Assembly (NCBI GenBank): GCA_030536355.1
Contig: JAUNQD010000005.1
Span: 1-64,000, forward strand
Direction of reading: 5' to 3'
DNA length: 64,000 nt
Origin: Bacillota bacterium
GTDB taxonomy: Bacteria > Bacillota > Clostridia > Peptostreptococcales > Anaerovoracaceae
Positions 17,788 to 27,635 of this stretch are shown piece after piece. The position numbers and the translations under genes are program-made. Below the pieces are notes generated by a model. The model worked only from the letters and a program-made list of their open reading frames with translations, was not told where the DNA came from and did no database searches. Each line of letters begins with the position of its first letter. Positions within the stretch are counted from its first letter, which is position 1.

Positions 17788-19740
17788 TTATATCGAATGA
17801 TGATCTGCAAGCAGGAAATCGATTTCCCTGCGCTCAATATCAACATGATCGACGAATATCGTCACTTCATCACCCAGTTTATATGTTTTACCTGTACGCC
17901 TTCCAATGAGGGCGTATTTTTCTTTGATATGATCGTAATAATCATCATTCAAAGCATCGATGCGAACCATCCCTTCAATGGTATTAGGCAGCTGGACATA
18001 TATGCCGAATCCCGTCACACCGCTGATGATACCATCAAAGATTTCTCCCACATGGCAGCTCATATATTCAGCTTTTTTCAGCTTCTCCACTTCTCTTTCC
18101 GCTTCTACAGCCTGTCTTTCGGATGCGGAATTCAGCTCTGCGGCTTCGGCAGTCCTTTTCTTGAAATGTTTTGCCAGCTTGCCGGGGTCTTCTCCATGGA
18201 GCCACTTCTTGATTATCCTATGGATCATCAAATCAGGATATCTTCTTATAGGAGATGTAAAATGGCAGTAATACTTCAGCGAAAGACCGAAGTGCCCCTC
18301 ACAGCTCGTGCTGTAAAAAGCTTTTTGCATGGATCTCAAGGTCACTGAGTTCACTACATTCTCTATTGGTCTGCCTTTAGCCTGCTCCAACACAGCCCTT
18401 ACAGCCTTCGGATGGATACTGTCTGCATTACCCTTAATCAGTATGCCCATGGTCCTCAGGAATGTTCTCAGCTGCTCTATTTTATCTGTCGTAGGCTTTT
18501 CATGGACTCTGTAGACGAATGGGCTGTCCATCCAGTAAAAATGCTCCGCGACCGTTTCATTGGCCAGCAGCATAAACTCTTCGATCAGCTTGTTGGCAGT
18601 TCTTCTCTCCGATATTCCGATATGAGCGGGAAGACCTTGTTCATCGAGAGTGATGTACGCTTCATCCAGATCGAAGTCGAGACTTCCTCTGTTCTCTCGA
18701 TTCTTTCTAAGAGTAACAGCCAGATTGTTCATCATATAAAGGTCGTCTTTTATATGTGCATACTTTTCTGCCATGGTTTGGTCATTCTTCTCCAGCAAGT
18801 CGGAAACATCGTCGTATACCAGGCGTTCCTTAGAGTTGATAACGCTCTCATATATCTCATGGCTTACTACCACGCCCGCAGGAGTTACTTCCATATCTAT
18901 GGAAAGTGTCAGGCGGTCTTTTCCCGGGTTCAAGCTGCAAATATCATTGCTGAGTGCCTTCGGAAGCATAGGGATCACCTGATCTATCAAGTATACGCTT
19001 GTCCCTCTCTTGAGAGCTTCCTTATCAAGCGGACCGTCCTCTTTCACATAATGCGCAACGTCTGCTATATGGACACCAAGAAGATAATTGCCATTTTCGA
19101 GGATCTCGATAGATACTGCATCGTCGAAGTCCTTGGAGTCAGCACCATCGATGGTGAATATCATCTTATCCCTAAGATCTTTTCTGCCTGCGATATCTTC
19201 TTCAGTCACGCCTTTCTTCCTCACAGCTTTAGCTTCTGCCGAAGCTCTTGATGGGAAGGTCTCACGCATACCATAACTTCTTGCTATCGCCTTGATATCT
19301 CCTCCCGGCTGACCGGCACGGCTTATTATCTCAGTGATCTTTCCTTCTGCACTGTTATATCTGTCAGGATATTTGGTTATCTGTACGACGACTTTATCGC
19401 CTCTCTGTGCACCTGAGAAGTCCTTTTTCTTAACGAAGATATCTTCCTTGTATTTCTTACTTTCGGGCACCACAAATCCGAACTGCTTACTCTTCTGAAA
19501 AGTTCCGACAACCTCCGTCATCTTCCTGTTTATGACCTTGGTTATTATAGCTTCAGGAGAACTGCGCCATAAATAGCTTGGGATAAGATCCACTTCAACA
19601 GTATCACCATCCATAGCACTGCCCATTGAATCCGGTGCTATGAATATATCCTGATCTATCTCATCACACGTAACAAAGCCGAAGCCCTTCCTGTGCTTCG
19701 ACAATATCCCGGTAAGTACATATCTCTTATTCTTCTTCAT
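17788..19740 (-). CDS. rnr: Ribonuclease R
   Basis: A 650-residue 3'-5' exoribonuclease. Cold-shock domains occupy the N-terminal 200 residues (KHRKGFGFV..), then the RNB catalytic domain with TIDGADSKDFDDAVSI and the downstream acidic residues, YCHFTSPIRRYPDLMIHR, and a C-terminal S1 domain ending the chain. It degrades structured RNA and helps process or turn over rRNA and tmRNA-tagged messages. GGGGAGGG precedes the ATG at 19740. In many Firmicutes rnr follows secG and precedes smpB; here secG is 5.5 kb away and no smpB is beside it, so the usual cluster is broken. Confidence 0.96.
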   Translation of the reverse strand: MKKNKRYVLTGILSKHRKGFGFVTCDEIDQDIFIAPDSMGSAMDGDTVEVDLIPSYLWRSSPEAIITKVINRKMTEVVGTFQKSKQFGFVVPESKKYKEDIFVKKKDFSGAQRGDKVVVQITKYPDRYNSAEGKITEIISRAGQPGGDIKAIARSYGMRETFPSRASAEAKAVRKKGVTEEDIAGRKDLRDKMIFTIDGADSKDFDDAVSIEILENGNYLLGVHIADVAHYVKEDGPLDKEALKRGTSVYLIDQVIPMLPKALSNDICSLNPGKDRLTLSIDMEVTPAGVVVSHEIYESVINSKERLVYDDVSDLLEKNDQTMAEKYAHIKDDLYMMNNLAVTLRKNRENRGSLDFDLDEAYITLDEQGLPAHIGISERRTANKLIEEFMLLANETVAEHFYWMDSPFVYRVHEKPTTDKIEQLRTFLRTMGILIKGNADSIHPKAVRAVLEQAKGRPIENVVNSVTLRSMQKAFYSTSCEGHFGLSLKYYCHFTSPIRRYPDLMIHRIIKKWLHGEDPGKLAKHFKKRTAEAAELNSASERQAVEAEREVEKLKKAEYMSCHVGEIFDGIISGVTGFGIYVQLPNTIEGMVRIDALNDDYYDHIKEKYALIGRRTGKTYKLGDEVTIFVDHVDIERREIDFLLADHHSI

Positions 19741-19799
19741 AAAATCCCTCCCCACCAACTAGCCTATGTATGTCGATGGTCACTTACTATTTTACAGCA

Positions 19800-19824
19800 T
19801 AAAAGGTGGCATTGCCACCTTTTA
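19800..19824 (-). terminator. Hairpin terminator after the lipoprotein gene
   Basis: The stem AAAAGGTGGC/GCCACCTTTT with a 3-nt loop lies 12 bp past the lipoprotein stop and is followed on the minus strand by TTTTATGC. The same hairpin sits upstream of rnr. Confidence 0.7.
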
Positions 19825-19835
19825 CTTATCCGACA

Positions 19836-20159
19836 TTATTGACCTACGTTTGACTCTTTAGCATTATTGCTTCTGCTGTTGTCTTTGGAGCCGTCTCTAA
19901 TACTGTCTGATGCATCCTTAGCATCTCTTTCAAGACCATCCACCATGTCCTCGGCGCCTCTTTCCATGTCATCCATCATCGAATCATCGCCGTTTTTCTC
20001 ATCAGAAGCATCAGTATCACCCTTGTCCATGTCGGTGCTTTCTTCTGTTATAGTGCCGTTCTCCGCATTACCATCTGTATTGCCCTCTTCGCCGCATCCT
20101 ACGAAAGTCAGCAAAGATACACACAGCACTGCTGCCAGAAGGATCCTTAATCTACTCAT
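19836..20159 (-). CDS. Small acidic lipoprotein, unknown function
   Basis: A 107-residue predicted lipoprotein. A basic N-terminus (MSRLRI) and hydrophobic core end in TFVGC, a lipobox with Cys about residue 21. The mature part is low-complexity, dominated by D, E, S, N and G, with a heptad-like acidic/amphipathic stretch (MMDDMERGAEDMVDGLERDA). It would be anchored on the outer face of the membrane. The start at 20159 has AGAGGAG upstream. No family is recognised; similar short acidic lipoproteins occur in many Clostridia. A CodY-box-like sequence lies about 70 bp upstream (20226-20240). Confidence 0.75.
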   Translation of the reverse strand: MSRLRILLAAVLCVSLLTFVGCGEEGNTDGNAENGTITEESTDMDKGDTDASDEKNGDDSMMDDMERGAEDMVDGLERDAKDASDSIRDGSKDNSRSNNAKESNVGQ

Positions 20160-20225
20160 CTTCTTTTTTTCTCCTCTCTTGTATTCATTCATATTGTTTG
20201 TTGTTTAGGAGAAATGTTGCGTGTT

Positions 20226-20240
20226 AATTTTTTGAAAATG
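20226..20240 (-). promoter_or_regulatory. CodY-box-like sequence upstream of the lipoprotein gene
   Basis: AATTTTTTGAAAATG matches 13 of 15 positions of the CodY consensus AATTTTCWGAAAATT; the central C is one of the two mismatches. It lies 67 bp before the lipoprotein start. Confidence 0.35.
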
Positions 20241-20264
20241 AATGATCGACTATGATGTACATTT

Positions 20265-20297
20265 AAAAACTGTCCCGCACTAATCGAGACAGTTTCT
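20265..20297 (-). terminator. Intrinsic terminator after the Rpn-type gene
   Basis: On the minus strand AAACTGTC/GACAGTTT pair around a 13-nt loop, followed by TTTTTAAATG. It starts 24 bp past the stop codon. Confidence 0.75.
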
Positions 20298-20320
20298 TTT
20301 TATCTACTATAATATCCAAT

Positions 20321-21220
20321 TTACATTTTTTCTACTTCTTCTAAACTGAGACCTGTATTCTCTGCTATGACATCTAGTGGTATTCCTGCGTTCTTTAACT
20401 TTGCTGCAATTTCACGATTTTCCTCTGCACGTCCTACTGCACTTCCTTCTGCACGACCCTCTTCTAAACCATGCTTATATCTGTTTTCCATGTGAAGCTT
20501 ATCACGCAGAAACTTCTCTCGTGCCAGCGCTCTTTCCCTGAGTATTTCTTCCTCAGTTGCTTTTCTTAAGATTTCCTGTGCCATTTCTAAATCCTTTCCT
20601 CCCCTGCGAATAAGTTCATTAACATATTCGCTTCCTTTCTCATCTGCACACCTAAGATATTCTAAACAGATTTCAAGTTGTGAAAGTTCTTCAGGCTTCC
20701 TGTTATCAGGGTTGACTTTCGGCAGTTCGATACAGCAGATCTTAGTAATGTCAGAGAAAGCAAAATGCTCATCTTTCTCCATAAAGAAAAAGTTGCTCAA
20801 GAATCTATCTGTCTCTTTAAAGCCTTCTGAATCTATGATGCAGATAGTTATTGTTTGCTTCATTTTATCATAGTCTTCACCCTTCTGCAATGATTCCCGC
20901 AAGAGCCCTCCATGGTAATAAAGCAACCTTGCCGGCATATCTTTGTTCCACACTATCTGCATCTCTATATCTATAAGTTCTTTCTTGTTAGTCTCTGCCT
21001 TGATATCAAGGATCGACTCTTTCTCATCTACACATTCATCAATACTGAATGGATTTTTATACTCAATAGAAACTATTGGATCGTCTTCTCTATCTAGTAT
21101 TTTGTTCAGCAAAGATTTCAATATAAATTTTGACTCTTTCGTATCACTTCCATATACGCTTTTGAACAACACATCATTAGTTAGCTTTAATGTAGGTTCA
21201 TTCTTTTCTTTGTTCGTCAT
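20321..21220 (-). CDS. Rpn-family recombination-promoting nuclease / PD-(D/E)XK transposase-like protein
   Basis: A 299-residue protein of the Rpn/YhgA-like (PD-(D/E)XK family transposase) group. The N-terminal segment LKLTNDVLFKSVYGSD is the family hallmark; the catalytic core is ILDIKAETNKKELIDIEMQ (D, then ExQ in place of ExK). The C-terminal third is charged and ends with a helical GRAEGSAVGRAEENREIAA repeat and an amphipathic tail typical of the family. Family members cut DNA and raise RecA-independent recombination; they are often laterally acquired and multi-copy. AAGGAGG precedes the ATG at 21220. It neighbours the surface-protein gene and the inverted-repeat region. Confidence 0.88.
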   Translation of the reverse strand: MTNKEKNEPTLKLTNDVLFKSVYGSDTKESKFILKSLLNKILDREDDPIVSIEYKNPFSIDECVDEKESILDIKAETNKKELIDIEMQIVWNKDMPARLLYYHGGLLRESLQKGEDYDKMKQTITICIIDSEGFKETDRFLSNFFFMEKDEHFAFSDITKICCIELPKVNPDNRKPEELSQLEICLEYLRCADEKGSEYVNELIRRGGKDLEMAQEILRKATEEEILRERALAREKFLRDKLHMENRYKHGLEEGRAEGSAVGRAEENREIAAKLKNAGIPLDVIAENTGLSLEEVEKM

Positions 21221-21337
21221 AACATTTTCCCTCCTTAGTATTCTCATTAACCTCAAGCTCCAATACCCACTTATCAGCTTCCATTTTATGGAAGTCTACC
21301 ACACAAAAGATCTCATGTCAATATTTTCCACACAGCA

Positions 21338-21367
21338 AAAAGAGATGGTCGAAACCATCTCTTTCTG
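21338..21367 (-). terminator. Intrinsic terminator after the surface-protein gene
   Basis: The stem AGAGATGGT/ACCATCTCT with a CGAA loop (21341-21362) is flanked by A/T runs, so on the minus strand it ends in TTTTTGC. It lies about 85 bp past the surface-protein stop. Confidence 0.8.
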
Positions 21368-21447
21368 CTAATGTATTATGCCTCAAACTATCTCACGAAA
21401 ATGCGAAGTGAGAAGTACGATGCCATAATATTGTATGTAATAATGTA

Positions 21448-22545
21448 TTAATTTTCTCTTCTTCTAGTAGCAACTACAGCTGCCATTGCTGCCAGAGCAA
21501 TACCCGCGATAGCGAATGGAACTACGCTGTTATCGCCAGTGTTAGGGGATTTTTCTGGCGTAGCTGGAGCTGTTGGTGTTGTTGGAATTACTAATTCAGA
21601 TGTGTCTATCAACTTTGATGCATCTGTTCCACTATCTACAACAACGTTATCATATGTAACATTTGATTCTCCCTTAATGGTCAATGGCAGATCTGCTTTA
21701 AATCTAATACTACCTTCTCCCATATTTGAAATTTTTACAGTTGAGTCTTCAATTGTCACAGGACATTTTTCAAGTGTTATACCACGACCTGAACCGTCAC
21801 TAATAGTCACGTCAGAACCATTTATAATTTGAAGCTTTGAACCGTTAAACCCATTATCACCACCTGTGATAGTCACCTTAGTATTATCAAGGGTAATGTC
21901 GTTGTGCACGGATCCTCTAACAACATTAGTAAAGCTCAACGTTGCGTCATTAATTATTACTTTAGTACCGCAAGTACTACCAGTGCCATAAAACACTGAA
22001 CCATTTGACGTATTATTCTTAAGTGTCATAGATCCTCCATTGACAGTAAGAGTACTTTGACCTTGGTAAAGCATAAACACTCCACCATTATCACCAGTGC
22101 CAAAATTTTCGCCGACAACACTAACGTTATTCAAAACCATATGTCCGGTAGTCGCATGTCCTGATGTGGCACCGCCCACAGCAAAAATACCTTTATTAGA
22201 CGTCCCAGTTATGTCAACACCAGAAATATCTATAGTACCGTTTTTAATAGTCAATGTTGAATTATTACATACAACATTATAGTTAGTTGTAACAGCCAGT
22301 GTCTTTCCATTCAAGTCAAGTGTAACATTAATATCATCTTTATTCAGATAAAAGCTTGTGCTTAATGTCACATTTTCTTGTAACACAATAGTGTCGCCAT
22401 TAACTGCCGCATTAAGAGCGTTCTGCAACGTATCATACTCTGTGCTGCCAATTTTAGCAACATTAGACGCAGCAAACACCATACTTGGCATCATAGCAAC
22501 CACCATCGCTGCAGTAGCTATAATAGCTAATAATCTTTTTCGCAT
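21448..22545 (-). CDS. Sortase-anchored surface protein with beta-helix-like repeats
   Basis: A 365-residue exported protein. The N-terminus (MRKRLLAIIATAAMVVAMM.. ending VFA|AS) is a Sec signal peptide. The mature region has repeated short valine/threonine/asparagine-rich units (LDLNGKTLAV, LTIKNGTIDISG, LTVNGGSMTLKNN), the pattern of a right-handed beta-helix. The C-terminus has SPNTG (about 333-337), a hydrophobic stretch and ATRRREN, a sortase sorting signal with S in place of the usual L. The ATG at 22545 has AAAGGAG upstream; the open frame extends further but starts with non-signal sequence. Codon use is more A/T-rich than its neighbours. It is probably an adhesin or cell-wall component; no enzymatic motif is seen. 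Expression may be phase-variable (see 22611-22781). Confidence 0.85.
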   Translation of the reverse strand: MRKRLLAIIATAAMVVAMMPSMVFAASNVAKIGSTEYDTLQNALNAAVNGDTIVLQENVTLSTSFYLNKDDINVTLDLNGKTLAVTTNYNVVCNNSTLTIKNGTIDISGVDITGTSNKGIFAVGGATSGHATTGHMVLNNVSVVGENFGTGDNGGVFMLYQGQSTLTVNGGSMTLKNNTSNGSVFYGTGSTCGTKVIINDATLSFTNVVRGSVHNDITLDNTKVTITGGDNGFNGSKLQIINGSDVTISDGSGRGITLEKCPVTIEDSTVKISNMGEGSIRFKADLPLTIKGESNVTYDNVVVDSGTDASKLIDTSELVIPTTPTAPATPEKSPNTGDNSVVPFAIAGIALAAMAAVVATRRREN

Positions 22546-22610
22546 TATTCTTCTCCTTTTCTTTCGTACTCTAATGACACAAATGTGTCTATAAACACTC
22601 TCTTTGAAAT

Positions 22611-22781
22611 ACAACGTAATAACTGTTATGTTGTAAAAAGTGAGGAAAAGTGAACATGCCTAGGGTTAAATTTCAAAAATTTAGTTGAATTATTTGTCAA
22701 AATAAGTGATAATATGGGTGTATGTAATTATCAAATACTCTTTATATGAAAAATTTGACAACATAACAGTTATTATGTCGT
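22611..22781. repeat. Putative invertible promoter segment (inverton) bounded by two inverted recombination-like sites
   Basis: The left site (22611-22634) reads ACAACGTAA, core TAACTG, TTATGTTGT. The right site (22758-22781) reads ACAACATAA, core CAGTTA, TTATGTCGT. Each is a dyad of 9-bp arms around 6 bp, as in tyrosine-recombinase crossover sites. The asymmetric cores are exact reverse complements, so the sites are inversely oriented; the two sites agree at 22 of 24 positions. Recombination would invert the 123 bp between them, which carry a promoter. The left site is 66 bp from the surface-protein start. Size and arrangement resemble the invertible switches known in Clostridioides difficile (about 21-bp repeats, 150-200 bp). 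No recombinase gene is in the window. Function is inferred. Confidence 0.75.
22685..22713 (+). promoter_or_regulatory. Promoter inside the invertible segment (TTGAAT-17-GATAAT), pointing away from the surface gene
   Basis: The -35 TTGAAT (22685-22690) and -10 GATAAT (22708-22713) have a 17-nt spacer on the plus strand. In the present orientation transcription would run into the terminator at 22789-22814, giving an RNA of about 90 nt. After inversion it would face the surface gene with a leader of about 125 nt. I see no comparable minus-strand promoter in the segment. A 12-of-15 CodY-box-like sequence (22668-22682) abuts the -35. Confidence 0.6.
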
Positions 22782-22788
22782 ATACAGT

Positions 22789-22814
22789 CGATGCATTCAG
22801 CATCGTTTTTTATT
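22789..22814 (+). terminator. Intrinsic terminator just beyond the invertible segment
   Basis: The stem CGATGC/GCATCG (22789-22794 with 22800-22805) is followed by TTTTTT. It starts 8 bp after the right recombination-like site and no coding gene precedes it on this strand, so it appears to serve only the promoter inside the invertible segment. Confidence 0.75.
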
Positions 22815-23030
22815 GTAGAAAAGGCCGGATTTGTGGCTGTGTGGTTTCCGCAAGAACAGATGTGATCATACGCGAAGTGAAAATAAAGAATAGCTAAATC
22901 TCGGGAACTGTTTGAATGTCTGAAAGACATGAGTTTTCCCGAGATTCTATTCTTTCTGAACAAGCGTATATGATCGCCTGTGATGAGGACTTAACACAGC
23001 CACAAATCCGGCCTTTTGGCAAATAAAAAA
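22806..23030. repeat. Large imperfect palindrome (about 225 bp), possible MITE or structured RNA
   Basis: A 24-bp perfect inverted repeat (22819-22842 with 22994-23017; outer part AAAAGGCCGG) extends outward with 3 mismatches in 21 positions to the T and A runs at both ends. Inside, further pairs match with small bulges (GATCATA at 22864-22870 with 22969-22975; AAAGAATAG with CTATTCTTT; an 11-bp AATCTCGGGAA stem at 22897-22907 with 22936-22946). The apex is a small hairpin ATGTCT-GAA-AGACAT (22916-22930). The whole sequence can fold into one long hairpin. It lies between a rightward and a leftward terminator, so neither neighbour transcribes it. No protein-coding signal is seen. Confidence 0.75.
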
Positions 23031-23053
23031 GTGCGGTATTTCTACCGCACTTT
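23023..23053 (-). terminator. Intrinsic terminator after hppA
   Basis: The stem AAAGTGCGGTA/TACCGCACTTT (23029-23053) with a short TTTC-type loop is followed on the minus strand by TTTTTTATTT. It ends the rpoN-glycolysis-secG-hppA run. Confidence 0.9.
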
Positions 23054-23074
23054 AAATCTTTATCTTATTTGATC

Positions 23075-25093
23075 TTAGAATACCAGCAGACCGCCGATGG
23101 ATACGAACAGTGGTGCGAATACCAGTGATACGATTGTCATCAGCTTGATCAGGATATTGATTGAAGGACCGGATGTATCCTTGAATGGGTCACCTACAGT
23201 GTCCCCAACAACTGCAGCCTTGTGAGGGTCTGAGCCCTTGCCACCGAAGTGTCCTTCTTCGATGTACTTCTTAGCGTTGTCCCAAGCGCCACCTGCGTTA
23301 GCCATCATGAGAGCCAGCAGTACGCCTGATGACAGTGCTCCGCCCAGGAGTCCGCCCAGAGCTTCAACGCCCAGGAGGATACCTACAGCCAGTGGAGCCA
23401 GGATAGCCATGAGACCAGGAACTACCATTTCCTTAAGAGCAGCCTTAGTTGAGATGTCTACGCAGTTAGCATAGTCAGGCTTGGATGTTCCTTCCATGAT
23501 TCCCTTATCTTCTCTGAACTGTCTTCTTACTTCTTCGATCATCTGGTTAGCAGCTCTACCTACGGAGTTCATTGTCATAGCTGAGAACAGGAATGGCAGC
23601 ATAGCTCCGATGAACAGACCGATGATAACGATTGGTGACAGCAGATCGATAGCGCTCAGCTGAGCAACTTCTGCGAATGATACGAACAGAGCCAGTGCAG
23701 TCAGGGCAGCTGAACCGATAGCGAAGCCCTTACCGATAGCTGCAGTAGTGTTACCTACAGCATCCAGCTTGTCTGTGATTTCTCTTACTCCGCCAGGCAG
23801 TTCTGACATTTCTGCGATACCGCCGGCATTGTCGGATACAGGACCGTAAGCGTCAACAGCTACTGTCATACCTGTAGTTGACAGCATACCTACTGCTGCG
23901 AGAGCGATTCCGTATACGCCTGCTGCATAGTAAGCTGCGAAGATAGCAACTGCGATGCAGAGGATAGGCCACAGTGTTGACATCATACCAACGCCGAGAC
24001 CACTGATGATAGTAGTAGCTGAACCAGTCTGTGACTGTTCTGCGATCTTCTTAACTGAAGCATAGTCTCCTGAAGTATAAACTTCTGTAATCTTACCGAT
24101 AGCAATACCAACTACGAGACCTGCGATGATAGCGATAGCATAGCTGAATCCGCCCAGCATAACCTTTGACAGGATCAGTGTAGCGATTACTACGATGATC
24201 CCTGCTACGTAAGTACCCATGTTCAGAGCGTTAGCAGGGTTTGAACCTTCCTTGCCCTTAACCATGAAGATACCGATCAGTGAAGCTACGATACCGATAG
24301 CTGAAAGGATCAGTGGGAATAATGCTGCTGTAGTTTCGTCGAACATTCCGCCTGAGTTTACTGCAGCTACTGCAGCCAGAGTTACTGCGGAGATGATTGA
24401 ACCAACATATGATTCGAACAGGTCGGAACCCATACCTGCAACGTCACCTACGTTGTCGCCTACGTTGTCAGCGATAACTGCAGGGTTTCTAGGGTCGTCT
24501 TCAGGGATTCCTGCTTCAACCTTACCAACCAGGTCAGCACCAACGTCAGCAGCCTTAGTGTAGATACCACCGCCAACACGTCCGAACAGAGCCATTGATG
24601 AAGCTCCGAGACCGAAACCTGTTACACATTCGATTACTGTTGCCAGATCAAGAGCACAGATGATAACGCCAAGACCCAGAAGTCCGAGACCTGTTACAGC
24701 CAGACCCATAACAGCACCTGATCTGAAAGCAACCTTCAGAGCCAGGTTCATACCGGATTTTTCTGCTGCAGCAGCAGTTCTTACGTTACCCAGTGTAGCA
24801 ACCTTCATACCAAAGAAGCCTGCCAGTACTGATAACAGAGCTCCGCATACGTACAGAACAGCTGAGATCCAGTTGATAAAAAGTCCAATAAGTACGAACA
24901 GTACTACGATAACGATAACCATTATCTTGTACTCTCTCTTCAGGAACGCCATAGCACCCTCTCTGATGTATCCGGCGATTTCCTTCATTCTGTCAGTACC
25001 TTCTTCCTGCTTACCGATCCATGAAGCAAGGCCGATAGCAACTGCCAGACCAATTATTGCTGCGATTACAGCAACGATTGCTAAAACATTCAT
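23075..25093 (-). CDS. hppA: Membrane-bound ion-pumping pyrophosphatase
   Basis: A 672-residue, roughly 16-helix integral membrane enzyme that couples pyrophosphate hydrolysis to H+ or Na+ export. The substrate-binding signatures [20 protein letters not shown] and [20 protein letters not shown] are present, as is the C-terminal [15 protein letters not shown]. The residue in [10 protein letters not shown] is alanine, which marks the K+-dependent subfamily (lysine there removes K+ need); Na+ versus H+ pumping cannot be settled by eye. The ATG at 25093 has GAGGGAGG upstream. K+ dependence fits the nearby Trk systems. It recovers energy from biosynthetic pyrophosphate, common in anaerobes. Confidence 0.97.
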   Translation of the reverse strand: MNVLAIVAVIAAIIGLAVAIGLASWIGKQEEGTDRMKEIAGYIREGAMAFLKREYKIMVIVIVVLFVLIGLFINWISAVLYVCGALLSVLAGFFGMKVATLGNVRTAAAAEKSGMNLALKVAFRSGAVMGLAVTGLGLLGLGVIICALDLATVIECVTGFGLGASSMALFGRVGGGIYTKAADVGADLVGKVEAGIPEDDPRNPAVIADNVGDNVGDVAGMGSDLFESYVGSIISAVTLAAVAAVNSGGMFDETTAALFPLILSAIGIVASLIGIFMVKGKEGSNPANALNMGTYVAGIIVVIATLILSKVMLGGFSYAIAIIAGLVVGIAIGKITEVYTSGDYASVKKIAEQSQTGSATTIISGLGVGMMSTLWPILCIAVAIFAAYYAAGVYGIALAAVGMLSTTGMTVAVDAYGPVSDNAGGIAEMSELPGGVREITDKLDAVGNTTAAIGKGFAIGSAALTALALFVSFAEVAQLSAIDLLSPIVIIGLFIGAMLPFLFSAMTMNSVGRAANQMIEEVRRQFREDKGIMEGTSKPDYANCVDISTKAALKEMVVPGLMAILAPLAVGILLGVEALGGLLGGALSSGVLLALMMANAGGAWDNAKKYIEEGHFGGKGSDPHKAAVVGDTVGDPFKDTSGPSINILIKLMTIVSLVFAPLFVSIGGLLVF

Positions 25094-25132
25094 TTGATGA
25101 TACCTCCCTCTCATGTCAATTCTTTAACTTGA

Positions 25133-25158
25133 TAAGAGGCGTCAATGACACCTCTTAA
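25133..25158. repeat. Hairpin in the secG-hppA gap
   Basis: AAGAGGCGTCA and TGACACCTCTT form an 11-bp inverted repeat with one G-T pair. There is no T run on the minus strand, so it is more likely an mRNA-stabilising or processing stem in the hppA leader than a terminator. Confidence 0.5.
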
Positions 25159-25237
25159 ATTTTTGACATGAAATATTAAATTGAATCAATAAATAAAAAA
25201 CTTAAACGACACCTTGTTTATATACAGGCAGTCCGGA

Positions 25238-25468
25238 TTATTCCAGAGCTACCAGAACAAGCGATAATACTATGAACAGTACAGCTGTAACAGTTGCGAC
25301 CTTGCTGAGGATAGCATCGTATCCCTGGCTTCTCTTCTTGCCAAAAAGCTGTTCAGCGCCGCCGCCGATGGAACCGGACAGACCCGCACTGTTACTGGAC
25401 TGCAGTAAAATACTTATGATCAAGATCACACTTACTAAAGCAAGTACTATTTTCAGAGCAATACTCAT
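25238..25468 (-). CDS. secG: Preprotein translocase subunit SecG
   Basis: A 76-residue protein with two transmembrane helices (about 3-22 and 53-73) and the central cytoplasmic segment SSNSAGLSGSIGGGAEQLFGKKRSQG that is diagnostic of SecG. It assists SecYEG in protein export. It lies between eno and hppA; eno-secG is a common Firmicute pairing, and rnr, which usually comes next, is displaced to 17.8 kb. Confidence 0.95.
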   Translation of the reverse strand: MSIALKIVLALVSVILIISILLQSSNSAGLSGSIGGGAEQLFGKKRSQGYDAILSKVATVTAVLFIVLSLVLVALE

Positions 25469-25578
25469 ATTAATCTTCCTCCTTATACTCTAACCACTAG
25501 AGTTTATCATAGCACCTGCCAAAAATCAATAAGTTTGATTTCGTATTTATGCTATTTTTATGCTGTTTATTTGCCGTT

Positions 25579-27634
<2,056 letters not shown>

Positions 27635-27635
<1 letters not shown>

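Noticed and set aside
20321-21220. Treating the Rpn gene as a complete insertion sequence
   Set aside because: No terminal inverted repeats or target duplication flank it; terminators on both sides look like ordinary gene boundaries.
22706-22963. Short open frames on both strands inside the switch and palindrome
   Set aside because: They run through recombination-site repeats, a terminator and the palindrome, with no ribosome-binding site and no protein-like composition.
22806-23030. Reading the palindrome as a CRISPR array
   Set aside because: There is one inverted pair, not a series of direct repeats with spacers, and no cas genes are present.
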